Notes: generated by a model from the letters alone, not told the origin. A stretch of 41,624 bases of DNA from Comamonadaceae bacterium (GCA_023259355.1 JAHFQI010000010.1:1-41624), one strand, 5' to 3'. Shown: positions 24,997 through 33,326, counted from the stretch's first letter. A program made the numbers and translations.

Positions 24997-26076
24997 TCAG
25001 ACCGTCGCAATCGGCGTGGCCGGCGAGCCCACCGCGCCCGGCAGCCGCAGCGGCGGCGCGGTCAGCAGGAAGCGGCTGCGCTGGTGGCCGCGCAGCCACC
25101 GGGCCAGTTCGGTCAGGTACCAAAGCTCGCCCAGGTGGATGCCGTTCTTGAACAGGCAGTGTTCGTGCAGCGGCAGGCGCGCTTGGCGCAGCGGGTGGCC
25201 GGCCTGCGTTGCGCTGGCGAGTTTGGGCACCACCAGTTCGACGGCCGGGTTGTCGGCCAGCAGGCAGGCCAGGCGGGTGTCGGTGATCCAGTTGAGCAGC
25301 CGGGCGTCGTGGCCGTCCAGGCCGCTGCCCGTGGCGTGCAGGTGCGCCACGTCCGGCTGCCGGTTCATGGCCAGCAGCGTGTCGGCAAAACCGGTGTGGA
25401 TGCAGACCATGTCGCCCGCTTCCACCTGCACGCCATCGGCGTCCAGGATGCGCATCAGCGCGTCATACCCCACGGCCTGGCGCTGGCGGCCGATGTGGTG
25501 CTCCAGGTCGATCATCACGCCGCGGCCCTGCGCGCCGTGTTCGGCCAGCACGGCAATGCTCATCGCGCCGGCCTCGGGCTCGCGGTAGCGGGCCCAGGCC
25601 TCGGGCGGGTGCGGGTCTTCCGTGCCGGGGCGGATCTCCTCGCCGGCGCGAAAACCGTTGTAGAACACGGCCTCGGCCACGCCGTCCCCGTCCGCGTCGA
25701 AATGGCTGCCCACATGGGCGAAGCTGTCCCACTGCGTGGAGTACTGCAGGCTCATGAGCACCACGTCGTCGTTGACCACGTCGGTGAGGTCCGGGTCTTC
25801 CGACTGGTACGACCAGCAAAAGCCCTGCTGACCGGCGCTTTGGCCATCGCGCAGCACGCTGTAGCGGCGTGGCGCCATGCGGCGCGGGTTCATGCGCTGG
25901 CCGCCGGGCACATCGAGCGGCAGCGAGAGGCAGAAGGTCCGACCCTCTTTCACCTCGGCCACGCCCTGCAGCACCTTGGCGGCGTCCACCAGGTTCATGC
26001 GGCCGCGCTGGTCGTCAGGGCCGAACTCGCCCCAGTGGCTGCCGGGCGGCGCGTGTTTCCAGCGCGGGTGGGCCAT
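24997..26076 (-). CDS. Cyclase/kynurenine-formamidase-like family protein
   Basis: A 359-residue protein of the Cyclase family of metal-dependent hydrolases. The metal-site signature is recognisable as SFAHVGSHFDADGDG (near residues 117-131), a variant of HxGTHxDxPxH, and a second cluster lies at VEAGDMVCIHTGFAD and LHEHCLFKNGIHLGE. It is longer than bacterial kynurenine formamidase (about 210 residues), matching the long branch of the family found in catabolic clusters. ATG at 26076, 6 bp after the dehydrogenase gene. In module E it may hydrolyse an amide or ester or open a ring of the pathway intermediate; substrate unknown. Confidence 0.87.
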   Translation of the reverse strand: MAHPRWKHAPPGSHWGEFGPDDQRGRMNLVDAAKVLQGVAEVKEGRTFCLSLPLDVPGGQRMNPRRMAPRRYSVLRDGQSAGQQGFCWSYQSEDPDLTDVVNDDVVLMSLQYSTQWDSFAHVGSHFDADGDGVAEAVFYNGFRAGEEIRPGTEDPHPPEAWARYREPEAGAMSIAVLAEHGAQGRGVMIDLEHHIGRQRQAVGYDALMRILDADGVQVEAGDMVCIHTGFADTLLAMNRQPDVAHLHATGSGLDGHDARLLNWITDTRLACLLADNPAVELVVPKLASATQAGHPLRQARLPLHEHCLFKNGIHLGELWYLTELARWLRGHQRSRFLLTAPPLRLPGAVGSPATPIATV

Positions 26077-26082
26077 GGCGGG

Positions 26083-27024
26083 TCAGGCGGTTGCGGTTGC
26101 TGGCGCCGTGGCCAACACCGCCAGCGTGTTCGTTGCCGCCGCGACGCCCATGTTCACATAGGCGTCGCGGGTCACGCCGCCGATGTGCGGGCTCAGGATG
26201 AAGCCGCTCTGGTGGTGGAAGATGTGCGGCGCGGTCATGGGCTCGACCGCGAAACTGTCCAGGCCGGCCATGCTGACCTGGCCCGACTGCACGGCGGCCA
26301 GCAGCGCGGGTTCGTCGATCAGGCCGCCGCGCGCGGTGTTCACCACGATCACGCCGGGCTTGCACCGCGCCAGCGTGGCGGCGTTGAGCAACTGCCGGTT
26401 GTCTGCCGTCAGCGGGCAATGCAGCGAAATCGCGTCGGACTCGCGCCAGACAGTGTCCAGATCCACCGCCTGCACATAGGGCGGCAGGTTCTTCGCAAAC
26501 GGATCAAAGCCGATCACGCGCATGCCCATGGCGTCCAGCATCTTCGCAAAGCGCAGGCCGATCGCGCCCAGGCCGATCAGCCCGATGGTGCGACCGCCCA
26601 GCTCCACGCTCTTGTGCGTGGCCTTGTCCCAGTGGCCGGCGTGCATGCGCGCGTTGAGCTGCACCACCGATTTGGCGCAGGCCAGCAGCAGGGCCAGCGC
26701 CTGTTCGGCCACGGCCGCCGCATTGGCGCCCACGGCGGCCGTCACGGCGATGCCGCGTGCTGCCGCAGCCGGCTTGTCGATGGTGTCGGTGCCGCTGCCG
26801 TGTTTGGAGATGACCTTGAGCGCGGGTGCGGCGTCCATCACCTCGGGGGTGATGCTGCTGTAGCGCACGATGATGCCCACGGGGTTGTGCTCCCGGGCCA
26901 GCGCCACCAGATCCGCCACCTGCGGGGTTTTGCCGGCGTAGACGATCTCGTAGTCCTTGAGCAGTTCCAGCGCCTGGGGCGCCAGGTCCGCTGCCGTGAC
27001 GAGGATGGCGGGACGGGTGCTCAC
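26083..27024 (-). CDS. D-2-hydroxyacid dehydrogenase
   Basis: A 313-residue NAD-dependent D-2-hydroxyacid dehydrogenase from GTG 27024, which overlaps the stop of the RraA-like gene by 4 bp; AGGGGAAA is upstream. The NAD motif is IGLIGLGAIGLRFAKML with an acidic residue in GFDPF, fitting NAD. The catalytic arginine lies in NTARGGLIDE, and the histidine in LSPHIGG near the C terminus. The substrate-domain segment KHGSGTDTID is typical. It reversibly reduces a 2-oxoacid to a D-2-hydroxyacid. Next to the RraA-type protein, which may make or use 2-oxoacids, it could process the cleavage product; this is an inference. Confidence 0.92.
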   Translation of the reverse strand: MSTRPAILVTAADLAPQALELLKDYEIVYAGKTPQVADLVALAREHNPVGIIVRYSSITPEVMDAAPALKVISKHGSGTDTIDKPAAAARGIAVTAAVGANAAAVAEQALALLLACAKSVVQLNARMHAGHWDKATHKSVELGGRTIGLIGLGAIGLRFAKMLDAMGMRVIGFDPFAKNLPPYVQAVDLDTVWRESDAISLHCPLTADNRQLLNAATLARCKPGVIVVNTARGGLIDEPALLAAVQSGQVSMAGLDSFAVEPMTAPHIFHHQSGFILSPHIGGVTRDAYVNMGVAAATNTLAVLATAPATATA

Positions 27025-27704
27025 AGCGTTTCCCCTGCCTTGAGCACGCCGGCGGCGACCAGCGACGCGGTGAGCCATGAGGCGCTGGTGTTGCCTTCCT
27101 TGATCTGGGCAATGCGTTTGGCCTCGGCCGCCACTTTGTGCGCGGCCAGCGGCAGCAGCGACTCGATCTTCTCGCGCTCCACGACCACCAGGCCGTCGCC
27201 GTCGCCAATGATGAAGTCACCGGGGTTGACCGTGACGCCACCCACGGAAATCGGGTGGCCGATGCGCCCGCCGACCTGCTTGGTCGGGCCGTTGGGGTTG
27301 GTGCCCACCGAGAAGACGGGGAAGTCCATTTCGTCGATTTCCAGGCTGTCGCGCACCGCGCCGTCGATCACCACGCCGGCCAGGCCGAGCTGCCGGCACG
27401 CGGTCATCATGATGGTGCCCATGAGCGCGGCGGTCTGGTCGCCCTTGCCGTCGATCACCAGCACGTCACCGGGGCGGGCCAGCGCGAGCGCGGCGTGGAT
27501 CATGAGGTTGTCGCCGGGGCGCACTTCCACGGTGAAGGCCGGGCCGGCCAGCTTCATGCGCGGGCGCAGCGCGGCGATGCGGCCATGCAAGGCGCCGCGG
27601 CGGCCGGCGATGTCGGAGAAGATGGCCGGCTGGTACTGGGCGGCCTGCGCCACGATGGCGGCGGGCACGCGGGGGAAGTCTTTGATGATGTCGGGTTGGC
27701 TCAC
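27021..27704 (-). CDS. RraA-fold protein, HMG/CHA-aldolase-like
   Basis: A 227-residue RraA-fold protein starting at GTG 27704 with AAGGAAAA upstream. Relatives are 4-hydroxy-4-methyl-2-oxoglutarate/4-carboxy-4-hydroxy-2-oxoadipate aldolases, which release pyruvate, and the RNase E inhibitor RraA. The GVVIDGAVRD block gives Arg118 and Asp119 of the aldolase active site. The characteristic pattern is D-X20-R-D, but the first position here is Thr97, so metal or substrate binding may differ. It overlaps the dehydrogenase start, pointing to a coupled pair. Aldolase, altered aldolase or hydrolyase activity are all possible. Confidence 0.85.
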   Translation of the reverse strand: MSQPDIIKDFPRVPAAIVAQAAQYQPAIFSDIAGRRGALHGRIAALRPRMKLAGPAFTVEVRPGDNLMIHAALALARPGDVLVIDGKGDQTAALMGTIMMTACRQLGLAGVVIDGAVRDSLEIDEMDFPVFSVGTNPNGPTKQVGGRIGHPISVGGVTVNPGDFIIGDGDGLVVVEREKIESLLPLAAHKVAAEAKRIAQIKEGNTSASWLTASLVAAGVLKAGETL

Positions 27705-27765
27705 GGTGTTTTCCTTGAAGAGGGGCTGAGGGTTTCGGTCTGGAGGGGGCGTGGCGGGGCGGGGC

Positions 27766-28734
27766 TCAGTCGAGCTTGGCGCCCGATTCGCGCACGATGC
27801 GGCCCCAGCGGACGAGGTCGGTGCGCAGCAGGGAGGCGAATTGCTCGGGCGTGCCGCCCAGCACGTCGCCGCCTTCGCTCATGAGCTTGGCGCGCACGTC
27901 GGGCGCCTTGAGAACCTTGTTGATCTCGGCGTTGAGCTGTTTCACGATGGGCTCGGGCGTGCCGGCCGGTGCGGCAAAGCCGAACCAGGTGGTGGCCTCG
28001 AAACCCTTGAAGCCGGACTCGGCAATCGTGGGCACGCTGGGCAGTTCGCTCGAGCGCTTTTCCGAGGTCACGGCAATGGCGCGCAGCCGGCCGCCCTTGA
28101 TGTGGCTGAGCGCCGTCGGCACCGACGACATGTAGATCTGGATCTGGCCGCCCATCAGGTCGGTCAGCGCCTGGGCCGAGCCCTTGTAGGGCACGTGCTG
28201 CAGCTTGATGCCCGCGGCCTTCTGCATCAGTTCGGCCGCGAGGTGGGCCACGGTGCCGTTGCCCGGCGTACCCAGGGTGATTTGGGCCGGCTTGCCCTTG
28301 GCCGCCGCCACCACGTCGGCAAAGGTCTTGAACGGCGAGTTGGCCGGCACCACCACGGCCAGCGGCGCGGAGGCGACCAGCGCGACCGGCACCAGGTCCT
28401 TGATCGGGTCGTAGGGCAGCTTGCTGTAGAGCGAGGGGTTGATCGCCAGGTTGCTGGTCTGGCCCAGCACCAGGGTGTAGCCGTCCGGGGCCGACTTGGC
28501 CGCCGCATCGATGCCCAGGTTGCCGCCGGCGCCGGGTTTGTTGTCGACGACGACCGTCCACTTCAGGGTGTCGGCCAGTTTCTGGCCCACGGTGCGGGCA
28601 AAGATGTCCGTGCCGCCACCGGCCGGGAACGGCACGATGAGTTTGATGGGTTTGGCGGGGTAGGCCTGGGCGAGGGCCGATCCGGCGACAACAGCCAGGC
28701 AGGCGGCGAGCGTGCAGCGACGCAGTAAGTTCAT
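27766..28734 (-). CDS. Bug/TctC-family solute-binding protein (E1, head of module E)
   Basis: A 322-residue Bug protein from ATG 28734 (MNLLRRCTLAACLAVVAG), which has AAGGAG 6 nt upstream; the frame continues to 28893 across the promoter and was rejected. The signal peptide ends near SALAQA. Core motifs are FPAGGGTDIFART, VVVDNKPGAGGNLG, APDGYTLVLGQ and HVPYKGSAQALTDLMGGQIQIYMSSVP. It is the first gene of the ten-gene module E and is divergent from the IclR gene at 28866. Of the eleven Bugs it looks the most canonical. Confidence 0.93.
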   Translation of the reverse strand: MNLLRRCTLAACLAVVAGSALAQAYPAKPIKLIVPFPAGGGTDIFARTVGQKLADTLKWTVVVDNKPGAGGNLGIDAAAKSAPDGYTLVLGQTSNLAINPSLYSKLPYDPIKDLVPVALVASAPLAVVVPANSPFKTFADVVAAAKGKPAQITLGTPGNGTVAHLAAELMQKAAGIKLQHVPYKGSAQALTDLMGGQIQIYMSSVPTALSHIKGGRLRAIAVTSEKRSSELPSVPTIAESGFKGFEATTWFGFAAPAGTPEPIVKQLNAEINKVLKAPDVRAKLMSEGGDVLGGTPEQFASLLRTDLVRWGRIVRESGAKLD

Positions 28735-28827
28735 GGAGGTCTCCTTGTGGTCCGGGGTCAGGTCAGGCCCGAATGGCCTGAAAAACTGTGGATTGAAATG
28801 TAGCGGTGCGTTGCAGTCAGTACAATG

Positions 28828-28848
28828 ATGGTTCATTAGATGAAACAT
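28828..28848. promoter_or_regulatory. Candidate IclR-family operator (module E)
   Basis: ATGgTTCAT and ATGAAaCAT form 9-bp arms with one mismatch around TAG, 17 bp before the IclR start and about 95 bp from the Bug E1 start. The core (GTTC..GAAA) resembles operators of PobR/PcaR-type IclR regulators. Binding is inferred. Confidence 0.5.
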
Positions 28849-28865
28849 GGCGCACCAGGTGGAGC

Positions 28866-29654
28866 ATGAAGCCAGCACTCGAAATCGACTCACGCCCTGA
28901 AGATTCGCAGGCCGATGCCGCTGCCGCAGGCGGTGTGATTGCCGTGACCCGCGCCTTGCGCCTGCTCGAAGCCTTCGGCGTGGACGACGCGAACCTCTCG
29001 TTGGCCGAACTGAGCCGGCGCACCGGCATGCACAAGACCACGGCGCTGCGCATCGCGCGCACGCTGGCCGCGGACCATTACCTCGTGCAGCGGGAAGACG
29101 GCAACTGGCGCCTGGGGCGGGCGGCGGGCTGGCTGGGCGCGTGTTACCAGGCCACGTTCGACGTGCACGACGTGGTGGAGCCGGTGCTGCGCGAGCTCGC
29201 GGCCCAGACCGGGGAAAGCGCCTCGTTTTATGTGCGTGAAGGCAACCAGCGCACCTGCCTGGCGCGCGTGGACGGGCCGCGCACGATCCGCCACCATGTG
29301 CGCGTGGGCATCGGGCTGCCGCTCGATCTGGGCGCGCCCGGGCGCGTGATCCTGGCGTTTTCAGGCGAGCCGGGCGAGCCCTACGAGTCGATTCGCCAGC
29401 GCGGCTACCACCTCTCGCTGGGCGAGCGCGAACCCGAGGTCTCGAGCGTGGCGGCCCCGGTGTTCGGCATGCAATGGCGGCTGCTCGGCTCGGTGTGTAT
29501 TTCGGGCCCCACGTCGCGGCTGACAGAGCCGCGTTTGCTGGAACTGGCCCAGACGATCATCCAGACGGCGAACCAGCTCTCCTACGCGATCGCGGGCAGC
29601 CGCAAGCCCGCCGTCCTGCCAGCCACCATGAAGGCGGCGGCCTGGCACCCGTAG
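28866..29654 (+). CDS. IclR-family transcriptional regulator (module E)
   Basis: A 262-residue regulator from ATG 28866, with AGGTGGAG just upstream. The frame extends to 28806 but would cover the palindrome. The winged helix-turn-helix is at about residues 40-75 (SLAELSRRTGMHKTTALRIARTL). The IclR effector domain follows (TGESASFYVREGNQRTCLARVDGPRTIRHHVRVG). It is divergent from the ten-gene module E and probably its regulator. A C-terminal tail of about 20 residues (SRKPAVLPATMKAAAWHP) extends beyond the usual domain. It is distinct from the module A IclR protein, so the two presumably answer to different ligands. Confidence 0.92.
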   Translation: MKPALEIDSRPEDSQADAAAAGGVIAVTRALRLLEAFGVDDANLSLAELSRRTGMHKTTALRIARTLAADHYLVQREDGNWRLGRAAGWLGACYQATFDVHDVVEPVLRELAAQTGESASFYVREGNQRTCLARVDGPRTIRHHVRVGIGLPLDLGAPGRVILAFSGEPGEPYESIRQRGYHLSLGEREPEVSSVAAPVFGMQWRLLGSVCISGPTSRLTEPRLLELAQTIIQTANQLSYAIAGSRKPAVLPATMKAAAWHP

Positions 29655-29674
29655 GGGGTGATGCGGACGGCGCC

Positions 29675-30706
29675 TCAGGTGGTTGCCGAGGCCGATCCGG
29701 CCGCGCGCGCGGCCGCGGCGATGTCCAGCGAACGCAGGCGCAGCGCCGGGTCGAAGATGTCGCTTACCAGCATGAACTCGTCGGCGTCCGTCGCCTGGGC
29801 CAGCCGGGTGAGGCCGGTGCGCACGGTGTCCGGCCCGCCGATCACGGCGGCGGCCAGGAAGTCGCCGATGGCGGCGCGCTCCTGCGGGCGCAGTTGTGCC
29901 GCGAAGTTTTCGACCGGTGGCTGCAGGCGCCGGCGGTCGCCGGTCAGGATGCCCAGCACGCGCTGGTAGGTGCTGCTGGCAAGGAACTCGGCTTCTTCGT
30001 CGGTGGGCGCGGCGATCAGCGGCACGCCAATCACGACGTAGGGTTGGGCCAGCGTGGCCGACGGGCGGAACTGGCGGCGGTACAGGTCGATCGCCTGCAG
30101 CAGCAGGCGCGGCGCGAAATGCGAGGCAAAGGCGTAGGGCAGGCCGCGTTCGGCCGCCAATTGGGCGGAAAACAGGCTGGAGCCCAGCAGCCAGATCGGC
30201 ACGTTGGTGCCCGCGCCAGGCATGGCGATCAGGCGCTGGCCAGGCTGGGCCGGGGCCAGCAGCTGCTGCAGCTCGGCCACGTCGCGCGGGAAATCGGCCT
30301 CGGTCTCCACGCGGTCGCGGCGCAGCGCGCGCATGGTGGTGGGGTCGGTGCCGGGCGCGCGGCCCAGACCCAGATCGATCCGGTTCGGGTACAGCTCGGC
30401 CAAGGTGCCGAAAGCCTCGGCCACCACCAGCGGCGCATGGTTGGGCAGCATGATGCCGCCCGAACCCACGCGGATGCGCTGCGTGCCACCCGCGATGTGG
30501 CCGACCAGCACGGCGGTGGCGGAACTCGCGATGCCGGCCATGTTGTGGTGTTCGGCCAGCCAGTAGCGCTTGAATCCGAGCGACTCGGCATGCCGGGCGG
30601 TGCGCAGGGAAATCGCCAGCGCGTCGGCCACGGTGCCGCCCTCGCGCACGGCGACCAGGTCGAGCATGGACAACGCAATATCTTGAAGTGCTTTCATGTC
30701 GGCCAT
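29675..30706 (-). CDS. LLM-class flavin-dependent oxidoreductase (luciferase-like)
   Basis: A 343-residue bacterial-luciferase-like monooxygenase. The N-terminal stretch [46 protein letters not shown] (residues 48-93) is the family core and contains flavin-pocket histidines. [13 protein letters not shown] follows. Members use reduced FMN and O2, or F420, to oxidise diverse substrates. Start uncertain: ATG 30706 or ATG 30697, neither with a strong ribosome site. It is divergent from the MFS gene (40 bp) and convergent with the IclR gene (20 bp). No pathway partner is adjacent. Confidence 0.92.
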   Translation of the reverse strand: MADMKALQDIALSMLDLVAVREGGTVADALAISLRTARHAESLGFKRYWLAEHHNMAGIASSATAVLVGHIAGGTQRIRVGSGGIMLPNHAPLVVAEAFGTLAELYPNRIDLGLGRAPGTDPTTMRALRRDRVETEADFPRDVAELQQLLAPAQPGQRLIAMPGAGTNVPIWLLGSSLFSAQLAAERGLPYAFASHFAPRLLLQAIDLYRRQFRPSATLAQPYVVIGVPLIAAPTDEEAEFLASSTYQRVLGILTGDRRRLQPPVENFAAQLRPQERAAIGDFLAAAVIGGPDTVRTGLTRLAQATDADEFMLVSDIFDPALRLRSLDIAAAARAAGSASATT

Positions 30707-30746
30707 TGTCGTGGCTTGCCGTGGTTCGCGCTGCTAAGCTCGCCAG

Positions 30747-31958
30747 ATGCCCCACACCCGACTGTCCGATCTGTTCGCCCAACGCCAATTCGTCCGCTTC
30801 TGGATGGCCCGCCTGGCCGGCGTCATGGCCAACCAGATGCTCATGGTGGCGGTGGCCTGGCACATGTACGATATCACCGGCAGCGCCTGGGACCTCGGCC
30901 TGGTCGGCCTGTTCCAGTTCGTTCCCGCGCTGGTGATGACGCTGCCTGCCGGCCATCTGGCCGACCGTCTGCATCGCGGCCGCATCTTTGCCGCCTGCAT
31001 GCTGGCGCAGGCGGTTGTGGCGCTGCTGCTGGTGGCGGCAACCCCGGGCGGTTTTGCGACCCGGGCGCTGATTTTCGGGGTGTCGGTGGTGCTGGGCACG
31101 GCGCGCGCCTTCCAGATGCCGGCCCAGCAGGCGCTGACGCCGCTGCTGGTGCCACAGGCCCTGCTGCAGCGCGCCATTGCCCTGAGCACCAGTGGCATGC
31201 AGGCCGCCATCATCTGCGGGCCGGCGCTCGGCGGCGTGCTGTACGCGGCTGGCGCCACCACGGTTTATGCCTGTTGCGCGGGGCTGCTGGGGCTGTCCTG
31301 CGCACTGACGCTGGCGGTGCGCTACCGCCATGTGCCATCCACGGAATCGGCGACCCTGCGCACGGTGCTCGCGGGCGTGGCCTTTGTCTGGCAGCGCAAG
31401 GTGCTGCTGGGTGCGACGACGCTGGACCTGTTTGCGGTGCTGCTGGGCGGCGCCACCGCGCTGCTGCCGATTTATGCGCGCGACATCCTGCACACCGGGC
31501 CCGCCGGCCTGGGGCTGCTGCGCGCGGCGCCGGCGTTCGGTGCGCTGGCGATGTCGCTGGCCTTGACGCGCTGGCCGCTGCAGCGCCGGGTCGGCCACCG
31601 GCTGCTGGCGGCGGTGGCGGTGTTTGGCGTTGCCACCGTGGTGTTCGGCGTGTCCTCGCATTTTTGGGTGTCGCTGCTGGCGCTGGCCGTGACGGGTGCG
31701 GCCGACAACATCAGCGTGGTGACGCGCCTGACGCTGGTGCAGCTGGAAACGCCCGACGAGATGCGCGGCCGGGTCGCGGCGGTCAATTCGATCTTCATCG
31801 GCGCGTCTAACCAGCTCGGCGAATTCGAATCCGGCGCCACCGCCGCGTTGTTCGGCCCGGTGGGCTCGGTGGTGCTGGGTGGCGTCGGCACCGTGCTGGT
31901 CGCGGCCACCTGGCTGCGCCTGTTCCCGGCGTTGGCGCGGCGCGACCGCATGGCGTGA
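30747..31958 (+). CDS. MFS transporter, EntS/MFS_3-like exporter
   Basis: A 403-residue major facilitator with about 12 hydrophobic segments. The N terminus (LFAQRQFVRFWMARLAGVMANQMLMVAVAWHMYDITGSA) is typical of the enterobactin-exporter-like subfamily. The cytoplasmic-loop motif LPAGHLADRLHRGRIF near residues 68-83 is the MFS G-x-L-a-D-r signature. The ending LETPDEMRGRVAAVNSIFIGASNQLGEFESG is also typical of this branch. It probably exports a small molecule using the proton gradient; the substrate is unknown. ATG 30747. It is divergent from the LLM gene. Confidence 0.92.
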   Translation: MPHTRLSDLFAQRQFVRFWMARLAGVMANQMLMVAVAWHMYDITGSAWDLGLVGLFQFVPALVMTLPAGHLADRLHRGRIFAACMLAQAVVALLLVAATPGGFATRALIFGVSVVLGTARAFQMPAQQALTPLLVPQALLQRAIALSTSGMQAAIICGPALGGVLYAAGATTVYACCAGLLGLSCALTLAVRYRHVPSTESATLRTVLAGVAFVWQRKVLLGATTLDLFAVLLGGATALLPIYARDILHTGPAGLGLLRAAPAFGALAMSLALTRWPLQRRVGHRLLAAVAVFGVATVVFGVSSHFWVSLLALAVTGAADNISVVTRLTLVQLETPDEMRGRVAAVNSIFIGASNQLGEFESGATAALFGPVGSVVLGGVGTVLVAATWLRLFPALARRDRMA

Positions 31959-31981
31959 CGCGGCGCCGGGCGCGCCGGTGC

Positions 31982-32602
31982 TCAGTACGGCAGGGTGAAG
32001 CCGTTGCGCCCGGCGTTGATGCGCAGGGCCGTGGGTTTGCCTTCGACCAATTGCGCCGTCAGCGACACGCTGGCGCCGGGCACCAGCAGGCTGCGGTCGC
32101 CGGGCCGGAAGGTGACGACAGGCGCCTCGGGCGGCACGACGATGGCCTTCTCGCCATCCCTGTATTTCAGCTGCAGCTGGCGGCCGGCAGGCGCGGCCGC
32201 GACCTCGGCGACCGTGGCGTTGGTCATGGTGCTTTGCGGTTGCAGGTCGAACGGGCGATGGCCTTCGCCCACACCACGGGCCGATTCGGGAAACACGGTG
32301 ACGGCAATCGCGCGCTGGGTGCCGTCCGCCTGTGGCACGGCCGCGGTGCCAATGAAGCTGCCGGGCTGGATGTCGGCGAGCGTGATGGGGAAGACTTCGG
32401 AAACCACCAGCCGGTCTGGCAGTGCCAGCTCGATCACTTCGCCGCTGCGTTCCCTGACCGTGAGCGTGCCCGGCGTGGCGCTCTGCACCGTGCCGCGCAG
32501 GCGGACCGTGGGGGTGGCGGCTTGCGCCATGGTCTGGGCGATGCAAAGGCCGGCGGCGGCCAGGCTGAGGACCAGGGTTGCGATACGGTGAAAGGCAGGC
32601 AT
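31982..32602 (-). CDS. Exported protein of unknown function
   Basis: A 206-residue protein with a clear signal peptide cleaved after AQA near residue 28. The mature part is mostly beta-strand, with a repeated pattern resembling small OB-like domains. RLRGTVQSATPGTLTVRERSGEVIELALPDRLVV (about 34-67) and FRPGDRSLLVPGASVSLTAQL (about 165-185) look like two copies of a G-x-V...L.V....G...v.v.. fold of DUF5666 type. No catalytic residues stand out. It is 68 bp downstream of slyX on the same strand and converges on the MFS gene. Role unknown; envelope-associated by location. Confidence 0.75.
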   Translation of the reverse strand: MPAFHRIATLVLSLAAAGLCIAQTMAQAATPTVRLRGTVQSATPGTLTVRERSGEVIELALPDRLVVSEVFPITLADIQPGSFIGTAAVPQADGTQRAIAVTVFPESARGVGEGHRPFDLQPQSTMTNATVAEVAAAPAGRQLQLKYRDGEKAIVVPPEAPVVTFRPGDRSLLVPGASVSLTAQLVEGKPTALRINAGRNGFTLPY

Positions 32603-32670
32603 GTTGGACGGCTCCGGGTGAGGTTGATGCGGTGGGGCGGCTGGGGGGCAAGGCGTCGATTCAAGCCGCG

Positions 32671-32880
32671 TCAGTAATGCGGCGGCAATTCGTCGCGCAA
32701 GCTGCGGAATCCGCCGGCAGTGCCGTCCGGAATCTGCTGCCGGAGGTGCCCGATCTCGCGGATCAGGGTGTCGATTTGCTGCTGCTGGCGCACGATGATC
32801 TGGTTGAGTTGATCCACCAGGTCTTCGGTGAAGCTGGCCTTGATCTCCAGATCGGTCAGGCGCTGGTCGATGTCATTCAT
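32671..32880 (-). CDS. slyX: SlyX family protein
   Basis: About 69 residues from ATG 32880 (MNDIDQRLTDLEIKASF); ATG 32889, three codons earlier, is also possible. It is one coiled-coil of heptads (LEIKASFTEDLVDQLNQIIVRQQQQIDTLIREIGHLRQQI) followed by a short tail ending PPHY, which is the SlyX hallmark. Family length is about 70. Function is not established. It is divergent from the small EthD-family gene. Confidence 0.88.
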   Translation of the reverse strand: MNDIDQRLTDLEIKASFTEDLVDQLNQIIVRQQQQIDTLIREIGHLRQQIPDGTAGGFRSLRDELPPHY

Positions 32881-33001
32881 TTGTTCCATGCCGCCATTGG
32901 ACCTGAATTCGGCCGCGGGGCTGGTCACCGCCGATGCGCGTGGCTATATTGCACCGACGGCCAGTGCCTTGCTGGACCGGATTCCAATCAGGAGACACGC
33001 C

Positions 33002-33310
33002 ATGGCCAAACTCTTTGCGATCTACCAGCAACCTGCCGACACGGCCGTGTTTGACGACTACTACTTCAGCAAGCATGTGCCGCTGGCCAAGACCATTCCC
33101 GGCCTGCGCAGCTATGAAGTCACCCGCGGCGATGTGATGGGCATGGCGGGCAAGCACGGCGTGTACCTCGTGGCCATCCTGGAGTTCGATTCAATGGCCG
33201 CCATCCAGACGGCCATGACCTCGCCGCAAGGGCAGGCCACCGCGGCCGACCTGGCCAACTTTGCCAGTGCCGGCGTGGACGTGCTGATGGGCGAAACGCG
33301 GATGGTGTGA
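33002..33310 (+). CDS. EthD-family small protein
   Basis: A 102-residue EthD-type dimeric alpha+beta barrel. The signature is DDYYFSKHVPLAKTIPGLRSYEV (about residues 18-40), with His25 in the position typical of the family, and a matching second half (YLVAILEFDSMAAIQTAMTSPQG). ATG at 33002 has AGGAGA about 8 nt before it; the longer frame to 32828 was rejected because it covers slyX. Members are found beside oxygenases and in polyketide and aromatic metabolism, but this one stands alone between slyX and the sensor kinase. Function not determined. Confidence 0.88.
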   Translation: MAKLFAIYQQPADTAVFDDYYFSKHVPLAKTIPGLRSYEVTRGDVMGMAGKHGVYLVAILEFDSMAAIQTAMTSPQGQATAADLANFASAGVDVLMGETRMV

Positions 33311-33326
33311 GACAGGCCCGGGCAGG

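Noticed and set aside
28735-28893. Upstream extension of Bug E1 and of other Bugs (13150-13233, 24966-25010)
   Set aside because: The extra residues are not leader-like, and each inner ATG has a ribosome site followed by a proper signal peptide.
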